A program made the position numbers and the translations under genes. Shown in pieces: positions 9,141 to 18,062 of a stretch of 64,000 nt of DNA. Location of the stretch: positions 1-64,000 of the forward strand of contig NZ_JAMXMV010000011.1 of the NCBI RefSeq assembly GCF_024055715.1, read 5' to 3'. Below the pieces are notes generated by a model. That model worked only from the letters and a program-made list of their open reading frames with translations, searched no databases and was not told where the DNA came from. Numbering within the stretch: position 1 is the first letter of the stretch; every line of letters starts with the position of its first letter. Origin of the DNA: Actinoallomurus soli (GTDB taxonomy: Bacteria > Actinomycetota > Actinomycetes > Streptosporangiales > Streptosporangiaceae).

Positions 9141-10223
9141 ATGGCGAACCTCATCCCCGCACAGCCGGGCCGCCGGGACAGGTTGATCGTGGCATTCGCG
9201 GCCGCCTTCATCGTCACGCTCCTCGCCGTCGACCTGGCCACGTCGATCCGTATCCGGCTGAGCGACATCCTGTTCGTGGAGGCCATCGTCGCGGCCTGGT
9301 TCTCCGGGCCGCTGGCCGCCGGCGTCAACTGGTCCCTGGCCACGGCGGCCTGCACGGTGATCATGTTGGCGAAGGGCGTGCTGACCCACCTGACGGAGGT
9401 CACCGCACTCATCATGGTGGCCATATTCACCACGGCCATGTGCTACGTGCGCGACCGCCGTCTCCGGGAGCTGAACCAGGTCAAGACGGTCGCCGAGGTC
9501 GCGCAGCAGGCCGTGCTCCGCCCTCTTCCGCGGCAGGTGGGCCCGCTGCGGCTGTCCTCGCTGTATCTCGCCGCCGAAGACGAGGCGCAGATCGGCGGTG
9601 ACCTGTACGCGGTCACGAGGGCTCACGGCAGGACGCGCCTCATCATCGGGGACGTCCGGGGCAAGGGACTGGCCGCCGTCGGCGACGCCGCGGCCCTCGT
9701 CGGCGCCTTCCGCGGGGCGGCCGCCCAGCGGGACGGCCTCTCCGAACTCGCGGACTTCCTGGAAGGCAGCGTTCGGTCACAGCAGGCCGACCCGGCGGAT
9801 CCGAGGACCCTCGGGGAGACCTTCATCACCGCGACGCTCGTCGAGATCCCCGACGACGACGCCGTCGTTCGATTGGTCGACTTCGGGCACCCTCCGCCAC
9901 TGCGCCTGCATGACGACACGGTCTCCGCGCTCGACGTCAGTGAGCCCGCGCCTCCGCTCGGCCTGGGCGAACTCGCGGATCCCGGTCATCGGGTCGAGAC
10001 ATTCGCCTTCGAAGCCGGCGACGTCCTCCTGCTCCACACCGACGGTGTCATCGAGGCCCGCGATTCCTCGGGGCGCTTCTTCCCCCTCCACGAACGGATC
10101 GTCGGCTGGACCGGGGATCGTCCCGCCGCGCTCATCGACCACCTCCACGCGGATCTCCTCGCCTACGTCGGCGGGCGCCTCACCGACGACGCGGCGATCC
10201 TCGCCATCGAACGCACCGGTTGA
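9141..10223 (+). CDS. Membrane-anchored SpoIIE-type PP2C phosphatase
   Basis: 360-aa protein with about four hydrophobic segments in residues 15-115 and a C-terminal SpoIIE/RsbU-type Ser/Thr phosphatase domain. The metal-binding motifs are GGDLYAV, IGDVRGKGLAA and HTDGVIEARD. Such enzymes dephosphorylate anti-sigma-factor antagonists. The ATG at 9141 was chosen because the translated region upstream overlaps the Rrf2 gene and is not family-like. No PAS or GAF sensor is present; the membrane domain may be the sensor. Partner-switching ATPases at 21504 and 49710 are possible but unproven partners. Confidence 0.9.
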   Translation: MANLIPAQPGRRDRLIVAFAAAFIVTLLAVDLATSIRIRLSDILFVEAIVAAWFSGPLAAGVNWSLATAACTVIMLAKGVLTHLTEVTALIMVAIFTTAMCYVRDRRLRELNQVKTVAEVAQQAVLRPLPRQVGPLRLSSLYLAAEDEAQIGGDLYAVTRAHGRTRLIIGDVRGKGLAAVGDAAALVGAFRGAAAQRDGLSELADFLEGSVRSQQADPADPRTLGETFITATLVEIPDDDAVVRLVDFGHPPPLRLHDDTVSALDVSEPAPPLGLGELADPGHRVETFAFEAGDVLLLHTDGVIEARDSSGRFFPLHERIVGWTGDRPAALIDHLHADLLAYVGGRLTDDAAILAIERTG

Positions 10224-10347
10224 CGAGCCACCGCGGACCGCGGTGACCGGGTGCGGCGCCCTCATCCCTCCTCGCTCCCCCATGACCGGACGGCCCGCCG
10301 GGCCGGCGGCCGCCCGCGCCGACGCCCGGCCATGGCACCCTGGGGGC

Positions 10348-10749
10348 ATGCGTGTGCGGTGCGTCGGCGCGATCGTCCATGACGCCGAGGGACGTCTCCT
10401 GCTCATCCGCCGCGGGCATCCGCCCGACGAGGGCAGGTGGTCGATCCCGGGCGGCCGGGTCGAGGCGGGCGAGAGCGACGCCGACGCCATCATCCGCGAG
10501 GTCGCCGAGGAGACGGGGCTGCGCGTCGTCCCGGGACCGCTGGTCGGCTCCGTCGACCGCGCCGGCCCCGGCGGAGCCGTCTACGACATCCGCGACTACC
10601 GGGCCAGCGTCGACGGCGGCGTCCTGCGCGCCGGCGACGACGCGGGCGACGTCCGCTGGGTGAACGCCGGTGAACTGGCCGCCCTGCCGACCACCACCGG
10701 CCTGATCGAGGCTCTCACCTCCTGGGGCGTCCTTCCCACCACCGGATGA
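10348..10749 (+). CDS. Nudix hydrolase
   Basis: 133-aa single-domain Nudix protein. The Nudix box starts at GGRVEAGES and ends in REVAEETGL, matching GX5EX7REUXEEXGU, so it should cleave nucleoside diphosphates linked to another moiety. The N-terminal MRVRCVGAIVHDAEGRLLLI is typical of small MutT-like members; the substrate cannot be predicted. The C-terminal 40 residues have a decayed duplicate 256 bp downstream. Confidence 0.93.
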   Translation: MRVRCVGAIVHDAEGRLLLIRRGHPPDEGRWSIPGGRVEAGESDADAIIREVAEETGLRVVPGPLVGSVDRAGPGGAVYDIRDYRASVDGGVLRAGDDAGDVRWVNAGELAALPTTTGLIEALTSWGVLPTTG

Positions 10750-11004
10750 CCCCGCCGAAGCTCCCGGCGTCCTGCGCCGGCCCGTCGCGGGAGAACGGCC
10801 GGGGCGTCGGCGGGGATTCCGGCGGATTCAGCGGGCCGGTGCGCTCGTTCTGCCGAGGCGCGGTCGTGCCCCATCATCCGCGACCGGAATCCGCTTCCTT
10901 GTTATGGGCCACCGAAAAGCTGCGGGAAAATGCCCGAAAATAGTGAGGGCCGTTGGGACGAACACCCATCCGGACCGGGACGAATTCCCAGGCGGACGCG
11001 GCCA
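10750..11004. other. Intergenic region between intact and broken Nudix copies
   Basis: 255 bp without a credible gene. It is locally less GC-rich (around 10890-10960, with AT-containing stretches such as AAAATGCCCGAAAATAG), unlike its surroundings. It could hold a replaced or deleted first part of the Nudix duplicate. Confidence 0.35.
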
Positions 11005-11133
11005 CGCGCCGGTGACGACGCCCCCGACGCCCGGCGGGCGCACGCCGAAGTGTGGGCCGCCCTGCCGACCACCCCCGGCCTGGTGGAGACCCTCACCTCC
11101 CGGGGCGTCCTCCCCCGCGGTTCACGAGCCTGA
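11005..11133 (+). pseudogene. Decayed C-terminal fragment of a second Nudix hydrolase
   Basis: The frame reads RAGDDAPDARRAHAEVWAAL and continues PTTPGLVETLTSRGVLP, closely matching the end of the Nudix protein encoded at 10348-10749 (RAGDDAGDVRWVNAGELAAL, PTTTGLIEALTSWGVLP). The Nudix box and the first two thirds of the gene are missing, and the upstream in-frame sequence is unrelated. It is best read as the 3' remnant of a tandem duplication. Confidence 0.75.
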
Positions 11134-11144
11134 TGACGGCCGGC

Positions 11145-12383
11145 TCAGGCCGGTGAGCGTTCCGGGCCCAGCACGACCGGGAGCGTGCGATGGCCGTTGG
11201 AGATGAACGACGGGAGGGTCTCCAACTCGCCCGGGTCGACCGCCAGGGCGAGGTCGGGGAAGCGGTCGAAGAGGGCCGGGATGGCGATCTCCGCCTCCAT
11301 CCGGGCGAGCGGGGCACCGAGGCAGTAGTGCGCGCCGTGACCGAAGGACAGGTGCTCCTTGTCGGGGCGGGTGACGTCGAAGCGGTCCGGGTTCACAGGA
11401 TGCGGGCCCGGGTCGCGGCCGGCGGCGGCGTACGCGGCGAGGATCGCGTCGCCGCGGGCGATCGTCACGTCACCGACCTGGATGTCCTCCACGGCGTAGC
11501 GCAGCGGCAGGTTCGCGACCGGCGCCTGCCAGCGCAACGTCTCCTCGATCACGTCCGCCCAGGCGACGTCTCCCTTACGGGCGAGTGCGAGCTGCTCGGG
11601 ATGGGTGAGCAGTGCCGTGACCGCGTGGTCGAGGAGGTTGACGGTCGTCTCGTGGCCGGCGGAGATCATCAGGATGAGCGTGCCGACGAGCTCGTCCTCG
11701 GTCAGCCGCGACCCGTCCTCGTCCCGGGTGGTGATGAGGGCACTGGTGAGGTCGTCGCCGGGGGTCCGGCGCTTGTCGGCGACGAGCTCGGCGAGCAGGG
11801 CCCAGATCTCCTGGTGGGCGGCCTGGGCCTGCTCCGGCGTCGCGGACGTGGTGAAGATGACGTCGACGGCGCTCCGCACGCGCGCCCGCGGCCCGTCCGG
11901 GACGCCCATGAGCCGGCAGATGACCTCGATGGGCAGCGGATAGGCGAACCCCTCGCGCAGGTCGGCCCGGCCGCCGGGACGGGCGGCGAGCCGGTCGAGG
12001 ATGTCCTCGGTGATCTCCTCGACGCGCGGCCTGAGGGCGGCGGTACGGCGCGGGGTGAACGCGTGGGAGATGATGCCGCGCAGCCTCCGGTGGTCGTCGC
12101 CGTAGGCGGTGAACATGTTCTCCACCGCGACCCAGATGTAGAGCGGCCAGTCGGGGGTGATCTCGCCGTTCCGCCACCGGGTCCAGTGACGGCGCGCGTC
12201 CTTGGAGACCCGCGGGTCGGCCAGCAGTCGCCTGAGGGTTTCATGGCCGGTCACCGCCCATGCCACCACCCCGCCGGGCAGCTCGACGGGTGTCACCGCG
12301 CCCCGCTGCCGCAGCCGCGCGGCCTCGGCGTGGATGTCGGTGCCGACGGCATCGAGGGCGTACGGGCACGAGCGGTCTTCCAT
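11145..12383 (-). CDS. Cytochrome P450
   Basis: 412-aa soluble bacterial P450 of the CYP105/107 style. It has the I-helix oxygen-activation motif AGHETT, the K-helix ExxR in EETLRWQAP, and the heme-binding loop [10 protein letters not shown] with the thiolate Cys354. It needs ferredoxin and ferredoxin reductase, and none is encoded beside it, so redox partners must be elsewhere. The substrate is unknown; no biosynthetic cluster surrounds it. A TATAGT hexamer on the minus strand (12425-12430) may be its -10 box. Confidence 0.95.
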   Translation of the reverse strand: MEDRSCPYALDAVGTDIHAEAARLRQRGAVTPVELPGGVVAWAVTGHETLRRLLADPRVSKDARRHWTRWRNGEITPDWPLYIWVAVENMFTAYGDDHRRLRGIISHAFTPRRTAALRPRVEEITEDILDRLAARPGGRADLREGFAYPLPIEVICRLMGVPDGPRARVRSAVDVIFTTSATPEQAQAAHQEIWALLAELVADKRRTPGDDLTSALITTRDEDGSRLTEDELVGTLILMISAGHETTVNLLDHAVTALLTHPEQLALARKGDVAWADVIEETLRWQAPVANLPLRYAVEDIQVGDVTIARGDAILAAYAAAGRDPGPHPVNPDRFDVTRPDKEHLSFGHGAHYCLGAPLARMEAEIAIPALFDRFPDLALAVDPGELETLPSFISNGHRTLPVVLGPERSPA

Positions 12384-12490
12384 CGCGTGGCTCCTGACGA
12401 TGCGGCGGATCGGCGGCGGCCACGACTATAAGTCAAGAACACGGTAAATGCCCATGACGGGACCGCCCGCCGGGCCTGCGGGCCACCGGG

Positions 12491-13579
12491 TCAGCGGCGT
12501 TCGCGGTGCAGGGCGACGCCCGTGATGACCAGCGCGACGCCGGCGGCCTCGGCCGGGGACGGCACCTGGCCGAGCACCACCGCGCCGATGACCGTGGCCG
12601 CCGCCGGGAGCAGCGCGACCAGCAGGGCGTACGTGGCCCGCGCCATGCGGGCCATGGCGAGCTGGTCGCAGACGTACGGGATCACCGAGGAGGCGACCCC
12701 GACCCCGATCCCGGCGGCGAGCGCGACCGGGTCGGCCAGCGCCGGGACGGCCTGCCACGCGCCCAGCGGGAGGACACAGACGGCCGCGACGAGCATCGCC
12801 GCCGCCAGGCCGTCGATGCCGCTCGGGAAGCGCCGCGCGGCCCGATGCGCGATCACGATGTACCCCGCGAACAGCGCCGCGTTGGCGAACGCGAACACGA
12901 AGCCCAGCGGCCGTCCGGACAGCCGCACGTCGGTGAGGACGTACACGCCGCCGACGACGGCGACCAGAGCCGCCAGGTTCCGCGTGGTCCGCGTGCCGAG
13001 TGCGGCCAGCGCGATCACGGGCAGGAACTCGATCGCCGCGACGGTGCCCAGCGGCAGCCGCGCGATGGCCAGGTAGAAGCAGGCGTTCATCACCGCGAGC
13101 ACGAGGCCCCACGCGAGGAGCAGCCGGCGCCCCGCTCCGCCCAGGACGCGCCACGGGCGTCGCCAGAGGGCGAACACGAGCGCGGCGCTCCAGATCCGCA
13201 GGCCCGCGACGCCGAGCGGGCCGACCCGCGCGAACAGCAGCACCGCGAACGACGGGCCGAGGTAGTGGAAGACGGCGCTGCCGATGAAATAGGCCCACGG
13301 CGGGACGGCGGCGCGGCGCCCACCGCCTGCCGAACCGGAGGACGAGGGCTGGTCACCCCGGCTGGGGCCGCGGGACGATGCACGCCCACCGCGTGCGGAG
13401 CCGGGGAGCTGGGCCGCGCCGCCGCGGTCAGAGCCGAGGGGCGGGGCCGTGTCGCCGTGAACGGCGCCCACGGGCGGGGCCGTGTCGCCACGCGCGGAGC
13501 CGGGGGGCGAGGCCGTGTCGCCGTGGACGGCGCCCGCGCGCGGGCCCGTGTCGCCGGGCGGGTCGGAGCCGATGGGCAT
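12491..13579 (-). CDS. EamA/RhtA-like exporter with repeat-rich N-terminal extension
   Basis: 362 aa. Residues 93-362 form a ten-helix drug/metabolite transporter (two EamA repeats), beginning PPWAYFIGSAVFHYLGPSFA and resembling RhtA-type amino-acid exporters. Residues 1-90 are an unusual hydrophilic, proline/glycine-rich extension made of five approximately 11-residue units (GDTAPPVGAVH-like). The only start in this frame is the ATG at 13577-13579; there is no in-frame ATG or GTG at the transporter boundary, so the extension is probably translated. A divergent Lrp/AsnC regulator starts 34 bp away, the classic arrangement for amino-acid export control. Confidence 0.85.
   Translation of the reverse strand: MPIGSDPPGDTGPRAGAVHGDTASPPGSARGDTAPPVGAVHGDTAPPLGSDRGGAAQLPGSARGGRASSRGPSRGDQPSSSGSAGGGRRAAVPPWAYFIGSAVFHYLGPSFAVLLFARVGPLGVAGLRIWSAALVFALWRRPWRVLGGAGRRLLLAWGLVLAVMNACFYLAIARLPLGTVAAIEFLPVIALAALGTRTTRNLAALVAVVGGVYVLTDVRLSGRPLGFVFAFANAALFAGYIVIAHRAARRFPSGIDGLAAAMLVAAVCVLPLGAWQAVPALADPVALAAGIGVGVASSVIPYVCDQLAMARMARATYALLVALLPAAATVIGAVVLGQVPSPAEAAGVALVITGVALHRERR
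13391..13555 (-). repeat. 33-bp coding minisatellite in the exporter N-terminus
   Basis: Five diverged 33-bp units encode GDTGPRAGAVH, GDTASPPGSAR, GDTAPPVGAVH, GDTAPPLGSDR and GGAAQLPGSAR. Unit length is a multiple of three, so copy-number change keeps the frame. Alternating units are most alike (ending GAVH or GSAR), suggesting a 66-bp higher-order unit. Confidence 0.7.
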
Positions 13580-13613
13580 GGTCGTATCGTCGGCCGGCTC
13601 GTACGCTGACGGT

Positions 13614-14120
13614 ATGGCGAACCGGAGGCCCCGACCCGAGCGGGCCTATGAAGCCAAAGAGCTCGATCGGACCGACCTTCGAATCCTCGCCGAACTGCAG
13701 ACCGACGGGCGCCTGAGCATCGCCGAGCTGGGCCGCAGGGTCAGTCTGTCGGCGCCCGCCGTGGCCGATCGGGTGCAGCGGCTGGAGACGACCGGCGTGA
13801 TCACCGGCTACCGCGCCGAGGTCGATCCGCGTGCCCTCGGTTTCCCGGTCACGGTCATGGTACGGATCAACCCGGCCGTCCGGGAGCTGCCGCGGATCGC
13901 CAAGATCGCCGAGGAGATCCCGGAGATCGTCGAGTGCCACCGGATCACCGGCGACGACTGCTTCTACTTCACCGCGCACCTGCGCTCCGTCGAGCACCTG
14001 GAGCCCATCCTCGACCGGTTCGCCCCGTACGGGCGGACCACGACGTCTCTCGTCCACGCCGCCGTCGTCTCCCGGCGTCCGCTGCCCCTCGACCACGCCG
14101 CTCCACCCGGCGAGGGTTGA
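13614..14120 (+). CDS. Lrp/AsnC-family transcriptional regulator
   Basis: 168 aa. An N-terminal helix-turn-helix (ELDRTDLRILAELQTDGRLS to APAVADRVQRLETTGVITGY) is followed by the RAM ligand-binding domain (residues about 70-150), with ECHRITGDDCFYFTAHL typical of the family. It probably senses an amino acid and controls the divergent EamA exporter. The ATG at 13614 was chosen because the family N-terminus starts shortly after it; an upstream GTG frame only reads through the exporter repeats on the opposite strand. Confidence 0.93.
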   Translation: MANRRPRPERAYEAKELDRTDLRILAELQTDGRLSIAELGRRVSLSAPAVADRVQRLETTGVITGYRAEVDPRALGFPVTVMVRINPAVRELPRIAKIAEEIPEIVECHRITGDDCFYFTAHLRSVEHLEPILDRFAPYGRTTTSLVHAAVVSRRPLPLDHAAPPGEG

Positions 14121-14131
14121 CCGGGCGGCGG

Positions 14132-15100
14132 TCAGGAGTGGCCGATCACCCGGTGGGGCCGGTAGGGCGCCTCCAGACGCGCCTTCTCCTCCTCGCTCAG
14201 CGCCACGTCCACCGCCGCCACCGCGTCGTCGACGTGACCGGCCCTGGTCGCGCCGACGATCGGAGCGGTCACGCCGGGCCTGCGGAGCAGCCAGGCGAGC
14301 GCCACCGTCGCCGGGGGCAGGCCGCGCTCGTCCGCGACCTTCCGCACCGCGTCCACCACGTCGAAGTCGCTCTCCTCGTAGTGCGCCTCGGCGAGCGGGT
14401 CGTCCCCGGCGCGTACGGTCCGCCGGGCGCCGTCCCGGTCCCGGCCGCCGGCCAGCAGCCCGCGCGCGAGCGGGCTGTACGGCAGCACGCCCACGCCCTG
14501 ATCGCGGCAGAGCGGGATCATCTCCCGCTCCTCCTCGCGGTAGACGAGGTTGTAGTGGTTCTGCATCGACACGAACCGGGTGGCCGCCACGTGCTGCGCC
14601 GTGGCGAACTGCCACGCGTACATGCTGGAGGCGCCGACGTACCGCGCCTTACCCGCGCGTACGACGTCGTGCAGCGCCGTCATCGTCTCCTCGATCGGCG
14701 TCGTGTCGTCCCAGCGGTGGACCTGGTAGAGGTCGACGTGGTCGGTGCCCAGCCGCGTCAGCGACGCGTCGATCGCGGCCATGATGTGGGCCCGCGACAG
14801 GCCGCCGTCGTTCGGTCCGGGCCCCATCGGGAAGTACACCTTGGTGGCGAGCACGTAGTCCGTACGGCGCGGGAAGAGCCGCGCGAGCAGCCGCCCCGTC
14901 ACCACCTCGCTCGCGCCCTGGTCGTACATGTCCGCGGTGTCGAAGAACGTCACCCCGGCCTCGACCGCCCGCCGCACGATGGGCTCGGCGCCCTCCTCGT
15001 CCAGGTGCCACCGACGCCGCGTACGGTCCCCGAAGCTCATCATGCCGAGGCAGATCCGCGACACCTTCAACCCGGAGGAGCCCAACCGCACGTACTCCAC
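14132..15100 (-). CDS. Aldo/keto reductase
   Basis: 322-aa NADPH-dependent TIM-barrel oxidoreductase starting MEYVRLGSSGLKVSRICLGM. The catalytic tetrad is present: Asp and Tyr in FFDTADMYDQGASE, Lys in LATKVYFPMG, and His in YQVHRWD. It resembles the YajO/AKR11-like subgroup. It ends 11 bp from the convergent Lrp gene. The physiological substrate is unknown. Confidence 0.93.
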   Translation of the reverse strand: MEYVRLGSSGLKVSRICLGMMSFGDRTRRRWHLDEEGAEPIVRRAVEAGVTFFDTADMYDQGASEVVTGRLLARLFPRRTDYVLATKVYFPMGPGPNDGGLSRAHIMAAIDASLTRLGTDHVDLYQVHRWDDTTPIEETMTALHDVVRAGKARYVGASSMYAWQFATAQHVAATRFVSMQNHYNLVYREEEREMIPLCRDQGVGVLPYSPLARGLLAGGRDRDGARRTVRAGDDPLAEAHYEESDFDVVDAVRKVADERGLPPATVALAWLLRRPGVTAPIVGATRAGHVDDAVAAVDVALSEEEKARLEAPYRPHRVIGHS

Positions 15101-15408
15101 AGCGCCACCTCGTATCCGGCCGGCCCGGCGCCGGCGACGAGAAGATCGTCCGGGGATCCCGGGCCTACCGGAATCCCGAAAGCAAGGACGACCGCGGCCG
15201 GCGCCTGCGATTCGACGGCGTGCCGCCGTGAACGGCTTCGCCGCCGCCGTCGCCGGGCGATGCCCGGCGCACCGGGTTCGAGACGGCGACGGCGGCGGCG
15301 AAGGCGTCGAGGGTCCGAAGAGCGCGTGTCGAGGCCCGTTGAAGACCCGAAGTCAGTCAGAGGTTGGGTCAGACCCCCGTCGGGAGGTGCTCACCTACAT
15401 CATCTCTG
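15101..15408. other. Intergenic region between aldo/keto reductase and MFS genes
   Basis: 308 bp lying upstream of the aldo/keto reductase and downstream of the MFS gene. It is GC-rich, with short arginine-codon-like runs but no frame with actinomycete codon usage. I find no clear terminator or RNA. Confidence 0.35.
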
Positions 15409-16995
15409 TCAGATGTGGATCGCGGCGCCCTCGACCTGGCGGCCCGCCCGGACGAGGAGGCTCAACAGGGCGGCGATGAACGCCATCACCGCGCTGACGA
15501 CGAAGGCCAGGTGCATGCCGTCGATGAACGACAGGTGGCTGGCCTTGACGATCATCTCGGCGATCTGCGGCTGCGTGTTCTTGGGGACCGGCGCGACGCC
15601 CTGGGAGATGGCGCCCTTCATCAGGTCGACCTGCGCCGGGGTCGGCGCCGGCAGGCCCGCGTCCTTCATGTGGCCGGGCAGGACCCCGGCCACCTTGGCG
15701 GTCAGGACGGCGCCGAGGACGGAGGTGCCGAGCGCGCCGCCGACCTGCATCGCCACCTGCTGCAGGCCGCCCGCGACGCCCGACAGGGCGACGGGGGCGT
15801 TGCCGACGATGATGTCGGTGGCCGCGACCATCACCGGGCTCAGGCCGATGCCGATGAGCGCGAACCAGGGCGCCATGCCCGAGAAGCTGGCGTCCACCCC
15901 GAGGCGCGACATGCCGAGGAACGCCACTCCGGCGAGGGCCATGCCGACGACCAGGGGGGCGCGCGGCCCGAGCTTGGAGATCACTCCACCGGCGACCGGG
16001 GAGGCCACCATCATGGCGAGCATCATGGGCAGGAGCCGTACGCCGGTGTCCACCGGCGACAATCCGTGCACGGACTGCAAATAAAAAGTGAGAAAGAACA
16101 TCGCGCCGAACATCGCGAACGCCATGAGCATCATCAGCACGACGCCCACGGACAGCGACACCGAGCGGAACAGCGTGAGCGGGAGCAGCGGATCCCGCGA
16201 CAGGTGCTCGCGCACGACGAACAGCACCAGCAGCACGATCGCGCCGCCGAAGAACGCCAGGGTCTTCACGTCGGCCCAGCCGTAGGCCGGGGCCTTGATG
16301 ACGCCCCAGACCAGGGTGAACAGCATCCCGGACAGCAGGACGATGCCGATGAGGTCGAAGCCGCCGCCCTTGGCCTCGCCGCGGGCGTTGAGAAGGAACA
16401 GGCTGCCGACGATGAGCGTCACGATGCCGACCGGCACGTTGATGAAGAAGACCGACTCCCAGTTGACGTGCTGGACGAGCAGGCCGCCCACGATCGGGCC
16501 GGAGGCCGTGGAGGCCGCGATGCAGGCGCCCCACAGACCGATCGCCATGTTGAGGCGCTCGGCCGGGAACGCCGCGCGCAGCAGGCCGAGCGCCGTGGGC
16601 TGGAGCATCGCGCCGAACAGCCCCTGGATGACCCGCAGGGCGATCACCATGCCGATCGCCTTGGAGAAGCCGATCCCCGCCGAGGACAGCGCGAAGCCGG
16701 CGACGCCGATCAGGAACACCGGCTTGTGACCGAACCGGTCACCGAGCTTGCCGGCCGTGATCAGCGAGACGGCGAGGGCGAGGAGGTAGCCGTTGGTGAC
16801 CCACTGCAGGTCGGCCAGTGACGCGCCGAGGTCCTTGGAGATCGCCGGGTTGGCGATCGCGACGACCGTGCCGTCGAGGGTCACCATGATGACGCCGAGC
16901 GCCACGGCGGCGAGCGTCAGCCACGGGTTCCCCATCCCGCGACGCTTGGGACCCGCTCCTGCGGGCAATCGTTCCTGGACGGCCGGTCGCGACAT
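15409..16995 (-). CDS. DHA2-family MFS drug efflux transporter (EmrB/QacA type)
   Basis: 528-aa, 14-helix proton-coupled exporter. DHA2 signatures include LDGTVVAIANPAI in helix 1 (motif D1), GKLGDRFGHKPVF (motif A) and ALRVIQGLFGAMLQPTALGL (motif B). The ATG at 16995 was chosen because GGGGGAG lies 5 nt upstream. It is divergent from a TetR regulator gene 131 bp away, so it is probably a TetR-repressed multidrug pump. Confidence 0.95.
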   Translation of the reverse strand: MSRPAVQERLPAGAGPKRRGMGNPWLTLAAVALGVIMVTLDGTVVAIANPAISKDLGASLADLQWVTNGYLLALAVSLITAGKLGDRFGHKPVFLIGVAGFALSSAGIGFSKAIGMVIALRVIQGLFGAMLQPTALGLLRAAFPAERLNMAIGLWGACIAASTASGPIVGGLLVQHVNWESVFFINVPVGIVTLIVGSLFLLNARGEAKGGGFDLIGIVLLSGMLFTLVWGVIKAPAYGWADVKTLAFFGGAIVLLVLFVVREHLSRDPLLPLTLFRSVSLSVGVVLMMLMAFAMFGAMFFLTFYLQSVHGLSPVDTGVRLLPMMLAMMVASPVAGGVISKLGPRAPLVVGMALAGVAFLGMSRLGVDASFSGMAPWFALIGIGLSPVMVAATDIIVGNAPVALSGVAGGLQQVAMQVGGALGTSVLGAVLTAKVAGVLPGHMKDAGLPAPTPAQVDLMKGAISQGVAPVPKNTQPQIAEMIVKASHLSFIDGMHLAFVVSAVMAFIAALLSLLVRAGRQVEGAAIHI

Positions 16996-17034
16996 CTCAC
17001 TCCCCCTAGTACATGTGTCCGATGGCACCACAAA

Positions 17035-17094
17035 CTTATGGCAGCTACTGACAGATGACAAATCGCTTTAAGAGTCACCCACTGCCTTATGGCA
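17035..17094. promoter_or_regulatory. Candidate TetR operator repeats between MFS and tetR
   Basis: CTTATGGCA occurs twice in direct orientation (17035-17043 and 17086-17094); the second lies in the dyad TGCCTTATGGCA (17083-17094). The region is locally AT-richer and separates the two divergent starts, the usual place for a TetR site. Confidence 0.45.
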
Positions 17095-17126
17095 CACTCT
17101 GAACCAATGAGTGAGCTGGAGGTGAC

Positions 17127-17771
17127 ATGGTGGAGACTTCGGGTGTGGGCACCACCGGCTTGCGGGAGCGTAAGAAGCAGCGGACACGCTGGGCGTTGAC
17201 CGATGCGGCGCTGGACCTGTTCCTCGCCAAGGGGTACGAGGCGACGACGATCGACGAGATCGTGGCGGCGGTCGATGTGTCGCAACGCACGTTCTTCAGG
17301 TACTTCGCCGGCAAGGAGGACGTGGTCCTGGCGATCATGAAGGAGTACGACCAGGTCTTCCTGGCGACCCTGGTCGACCGGCCCGGCGACGAGCCTCCGA
17401 TCACGGCCCTCGCGGCCGCGATCCACCACGTCCTGGACTCCGTGCGGTCCGCCGACGAGGAGCACGCGGGCCGGTTCGCCAAGATCCGCGATGTGATCGA
17501 GCACAGTCCCGCGCTGGAGGTGGCGCAGCTGCGTTACTTCAGCGAGCTGGAGCACGAGCTGGCCACGATCCTCGCCCGGCGGATGAACGTCGACCTCGCG
17601 ACCGACCTGCGCCCGACACTGATCGCCGCGACCTTCCTGACCGTGATGCGGATCGGGTTCGAGGGGTGCGCGCACGAGGGCCTCTTCCAGCCGGACGAGG
17701 TCGCCTCGCGCATCGAGGAGGTCTTCGCCGTCGCCGCCGAGACGCTCCCCGGCGCCTGGTCCGCCGCCTGA
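17127..17771 (+). CDS. TetR-family regulator of the divergent MFS pump
   Basis: 214 aa. The N-terminal helix-turn-helix spans residues about 15-60 (ALDLFLAKGYEATTIDEIVA, then VSQRTFFRYFAGKEDV). The C-terminal ligand domain is diverged, as usual. GGAGGTGAC precedes the ATG. Divergence from the DHA2 pump suggests it represses the pump and possibly itself until a toxic ligand binds. Confidence 0.93.
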   Translation: MVETSGVGTTGLRERKKQRTRWALTDAALDLFLAKGYEATTIDEIVAAVDVSQRTFFRYFAGKEDVVLAIMKEYDQVFLATLVDRPGDEPPITALAAAIHHVLDSVRSADEEHAGRFAKIRDVIEHSPALEVAQLRYFSELEHELATILARRMNVDLATDLRPTLIAATFLTVMRIGFEGCAHEGLFQPDEVASRIEEVFAVAAETLPGAWSAA

Positions 17772-17987
17772 CCGCCCTCTTCGAGCGGCGCGACGGCCCG
17801 GACAGGTCGCCGGCCGTCGCGACGACGGCCCAGGCCGGTCGGCGCAACGTCCCGGGCCGGTCGCCGATCGGCGCGACGGTTCGGAAAGCCGTGAGCCGGC
17901 CCGCCATGCCCGGAACCGCGCGACCCGCCCGGGCCGGTCGCCGGTCAGCGGCGGTTCGGACCGGTCCCGGGCCGGCCCGCCGTGCCC
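17772..17987. other. Low-complexity GC-rich spacer
   Basis: 216 bp of imperfect repeats of GGCCGGTCGCC and GGCGCGACGG type between convergent tetR and helD. I see no gene; the repeats may act as bidirectional terminators through multiple GC hairpins. Confidence 0.4.
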
Positions 17988-18051
17988 GGCACGGCGCGAC
18001 CGGCACGGCGCGACCGGCACGGCGCGACCGGCACGGCGCGACCGGCACGGG
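17988..18051. repeat. 14-bp tandem repeat (four perfect copies)
   Basis: The unit GGCACGGCGCGACC is repeated perfectly four times from 17988 to 18043, with a partial fifth copy. Related GGCCGGTCGCCG words are scattered through 17800-18060. It lies between the tetR stop and the 3' end of the convergent helD gene, outside any gene. The unit is not a multiple of three. Confidence 0.85.
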
Positions 18052-18062
18052 CCGGTCGCCGG

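Noticed and set aside
17788-18060. Coding interpretation of the GC-rich repeat spacer
   Set aside because: The repeat unit is 14 bp, which shifts the frame each copy; the frames give Arg-rich nonsense proteins.
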